This document shows positions 6,801-7,351 of a stretch of DNA of 7,351 bases, piece by piece (positions within the stretch are counted from its first letter, which is position 1; each line of letters begins with the position of its first letter). The stretch covers positions 1 through 7,351 of the forward strand of contig JAOZKS010000128.1 in the NCBI GenBank assembly GCA_029935255.1, in the 5' to 3' direction. Under the pieces are notes generated by a model. The model was not told where the DNA came from, made no database searches, and saw nothing but the letters and a program-made list of their open reading frames with translations. The position numbers were made by a program, and so were the translations under genes. Source of the DNA: Pontiella sp. Lineage in GTDB: Bacteria > Verrucomicrobiota > Kiritimatiellia > Kiritimatiellales > Pontiellaceae.

Positions 6801-7081
6801 ATGTGCACGACAACCATACGGAATACATTGCCGGAATGGATCCCACCAACGCGGCCTCGTATTTCCACGTTACGGATTTTGCGCCGGCGGATGCTTCCGG
6901 CATCGTGATTGAATGGACCTCGGTCACCGACCGTCTATATCGAGTCAGCTGGGCCCCGACACTGACCAATACATTCACCTTCTTCCCCGATGATTTTGAG
7001 TTTCCGCAAAACAGCTACACCGACACGGTTCATCCAGACGACGATCAAGGGTTCTACCAACTCGATGTGCGGCTGAAATAG
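3842..7081 (+). CDS. Secreted multidomain metzincin metallopeptidase (reprolysin-like) with LamG and Ca-binding modules
   Basis: The gene encodes 1079 residues from GTG 3842. Residues 1-25 are a signal peptide; a Ca-loop follows at 37-45 (DIDGDGIAD). About 60-150 resembles an M12B-type propeptide (TYRGYVEGDPSMRV) but has no cysteine for a cysteine switch. The catalytic domain is about 164-325: it carries HEVSHGYGGGH at 280-290, an exact HExxHxxGxxH zinc motif with Glu281 as the expected base, and the Met-turn at Met298 in DTMGG. C266 and C304 flank this site and could pair. Then come a Big_9/cadherin-like module (334-425), a LamG-like domain (427-667), an Fn3-like module (670-768, ending EYFWRIDE...VWRFKT), an NPSFE jelly-roll-like module (778-953), a TSP3-like Ca-loop (955-965, DLDSDADGMPD) and a C-terminal beta domain ending in FYQLDVRLK. 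It is likely an extracellular protease acting on, or anchored to, glycan-rich matter. Protease class is well supported; target and anchoring are not. Confidence 0.9.
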   Translation: MLKLELSKKMIVPVFVALIATPGFGILPDTLTIPVGDIDGDGIADNLVLTKRSLRGPDFRVLSWDPTTGYTEEPAPEVRTYRGYVEGDPSMRVNAVIEPGNSLQAFLSDGRNVNVKIEGLPFSISGPEGTADPGSGNVEISRTVDRTSPTSKGYIIPQYTMRKMSVGVDIANDYYVGIGGSLEAAVARVESRINDADFFYARDMGIAWEIQECVVRVGAEPDNWKTWWTDETSAYINSKMKFKWPGGGGSSGRVFDSGDVYQQHTCTLGSGAAYARSLGHEVSHGYGGGHYSSWWDTMGGSESCLGAGTVQRMIDHSHMALEAAAPAITYGAPLPPYAMEDGANTLQDTPVDIDLLENDYDGNGDAILLGYVDAATEKGGTVSVVSSGTVRYTPPEGFMGMDEFAYHVADVGGLTNRQGYVKVYVRNNGLATHILFDETSGTAVHDVGPYQAHGTLESGLVFSNALAGKIGNALYRGAGTGDKHRAEFPGVGDPMDGSLSVSLWVKYTQAPIEDGTLACKGGAVIPGRIDAPRGGWFIAHRADGKFHFGGNMQRDLSGDVDENSEMFDRYDTATILPDNWYHLVMVLDRDNQTIRAWVDNSEVTSSEWSTVVPDGMIEASHHPLVLFDTQSQQDQGNDTPCALDDVRIYNKALTAQEIADLYAATAEIQAGAPRPADWAMGVLPGSNIGWMPGKPSPTYMFDVYLGTDYNAVLNATTNSGEYQGRQSAETHAPTTAADTEYFWRIDEVTASLAIVTGRVWRFKTIVPESGLSEPPLANPSFENPALVSGASDDDIKEWYDAVGYTYTADEDASTHPATPYGDNWAELDKGRWMYQQIGHYRENMVLEISFLLGTRSDKQGHIVYVSLLSGGDPALAADVNVKNSEDNPLASTVGATLITNSANILELPQGTTAEQSIQLSTGTGLVEGEPLWLQFHTVDEGSGDRVLIDNVQVVDLDSDADGMPDAWEEQFFTNGIAALPNGNADGDVHDNHTEYIAGMDPTNAASYFHVTDFAPADASGIVIEWTSVTDRLYRVSWAPTLTNTFTFFPDDFEFPQNSYTDTVHPDDDQGFYQLDVRLK

Positions 7082-7219
7082 ATCAGTTTGGGCGGCTACT
7101 TCTTTATTTTTTTATTGCCTGTCAAAAAAACAAGGCCATATTCGTCATATTGTTTTTCGGGGCTGTCCAGAAGGGCTTCCTAGTCCGTACTATACAACCA
7201 ACCAAGAGGAGAAGATACC
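7082..7219. other. Intergenic region: weak 3' hairpin, T-tract and short direct repeat
   Basis: After the metallopeptidase stop there is a T-rich run (7101-7116) and then a weak stem, GCCTGT (7117-7122) against ACAAGGC (7130-7136) with one bulged A. The T-run precedes the stem on the plus strand, so this is not a canonical intrinsic terminator. Further on, CATATT occurs twice 9 nt apart (7137-7142 and 7146-7151), which may be a paired regulator site for the next gene. I found no confident -35/-10 pair; TACTAT at 7188-7193 is the best -10-like hexamer. Confidence 0.4.
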
Positions 7220-7351
7220 ATGACGATGAAACGCAAGGATTTTTTGGCGGCCACGGCGCTGGCGGCAGGAACGGTTCCTATGATGGGCAACGCCGGTTTG
7301 TTTGGCGGTAAACAGACTCAAAACATGTGCGGCCATGGTGCGCCTGCGATG
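7220..7351 (+). CDS. N-terminus of a Tat-like exported protein, 3' end beyond the window
   Basis: Forty-four codons run from ATG 7220 to the right edge with no stop. GAGGAG at 7206-7211 lies 8 nt upstream, which favours this ATG over the one at 7226. The start reads MTMKRKDFLAATALAAG, a KRxDFL variant of the twin-arginine motif followed by a weakly hydrophobic alanine-rich stretch. This is the signal seen on many exported Gfo/Idh/MocA oxidoreductases, sugar isomerase-like TIM barrels and related proteins in PVC bacteria. After it comes a glycine-rich segment with CGHGAPAM. Too little of the mature protein is present to name the family. It has its own spacer of 138 bp from the metallopeptidase gene, so co-transcription is uncertain. 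Confidence 0.75.
   Translation, partial: MTMKRKDFLAATALAAGTVPMMGNAGLFGGKQTQNMCGHGAPAM

Noticed and set aside
6430..6978. 182-codon minus-strand frame near the end of the metallopeptidase gene
   Set aside because: It lies antisense to the jelly-roll and Ca-loop modules, is Ser/Pro-rich and matches no family.
1..7351. CRISPR array, tRNA/rRNA, insertion sequence, toxin-antitoxin or defence genes
   Set aside because: No regularly spaced repeats, cloverleaf structures, transposase motifs or small gene pairs of these kinds were found on either strand.

Overview
This window looks like part of a chromosome from a marine, polysaccharide-degrading member of the PVC group, most likely Kiritimatiellota (Pontiella-like). 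That placement is an inference. It rests on exported Gfo/Idh/MocA oxidoreductases, DUF1080 proteins, sulfatases and a very long secreted protein with LamG, Ca-loop and C-terminal beta modules. No 16S or other marker gene is present, so it cannot be confirmed here.

Left half, all on the minus strand (read right to left): a sulfatase remnant (about 3676-3392), a MarC-family membrane protein (3372-2761), a gap of about 240 bp with a hairpin just after marC and a candidate promoter at its far end, a Tat-exported Gfo/Idh/MocA oxidoreductase (2520-1168), and a secreted tandem-DUF1080 protein (1073 to beyond the left edge). The last two form a likely operon. The oxidoreductase could make a 3-keto sugar and the DUF1080 protein could cleave 3-keto glycosides, both outside the cytoplasm. 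Their 94-bp spacer is rich in overlapping inverted repeats.

Right half, plus strand: divergent from the left block is one gene of 1079 codons (3842-7081). It encodes a secreted multidomain metallopeptidase with an exact metzincin zinc motif and Met-turn, followed by Big_9-like, LamG-like, Fn3-like, 'NPSFE' jelly-roll-like, Ca-loop and C-terminal beta modules. A second export-signal gene starts at 7220 and runs off the right edge.

No tRNA, rRNA, CRISPR array, transposase or recognisable phage or defence gene was seen. The most unusual items are the metzincin with its domain chain, the exported 3-keto-glycoside pair with its structured spacer, and the broken sulfatase between two intact divergent genes.
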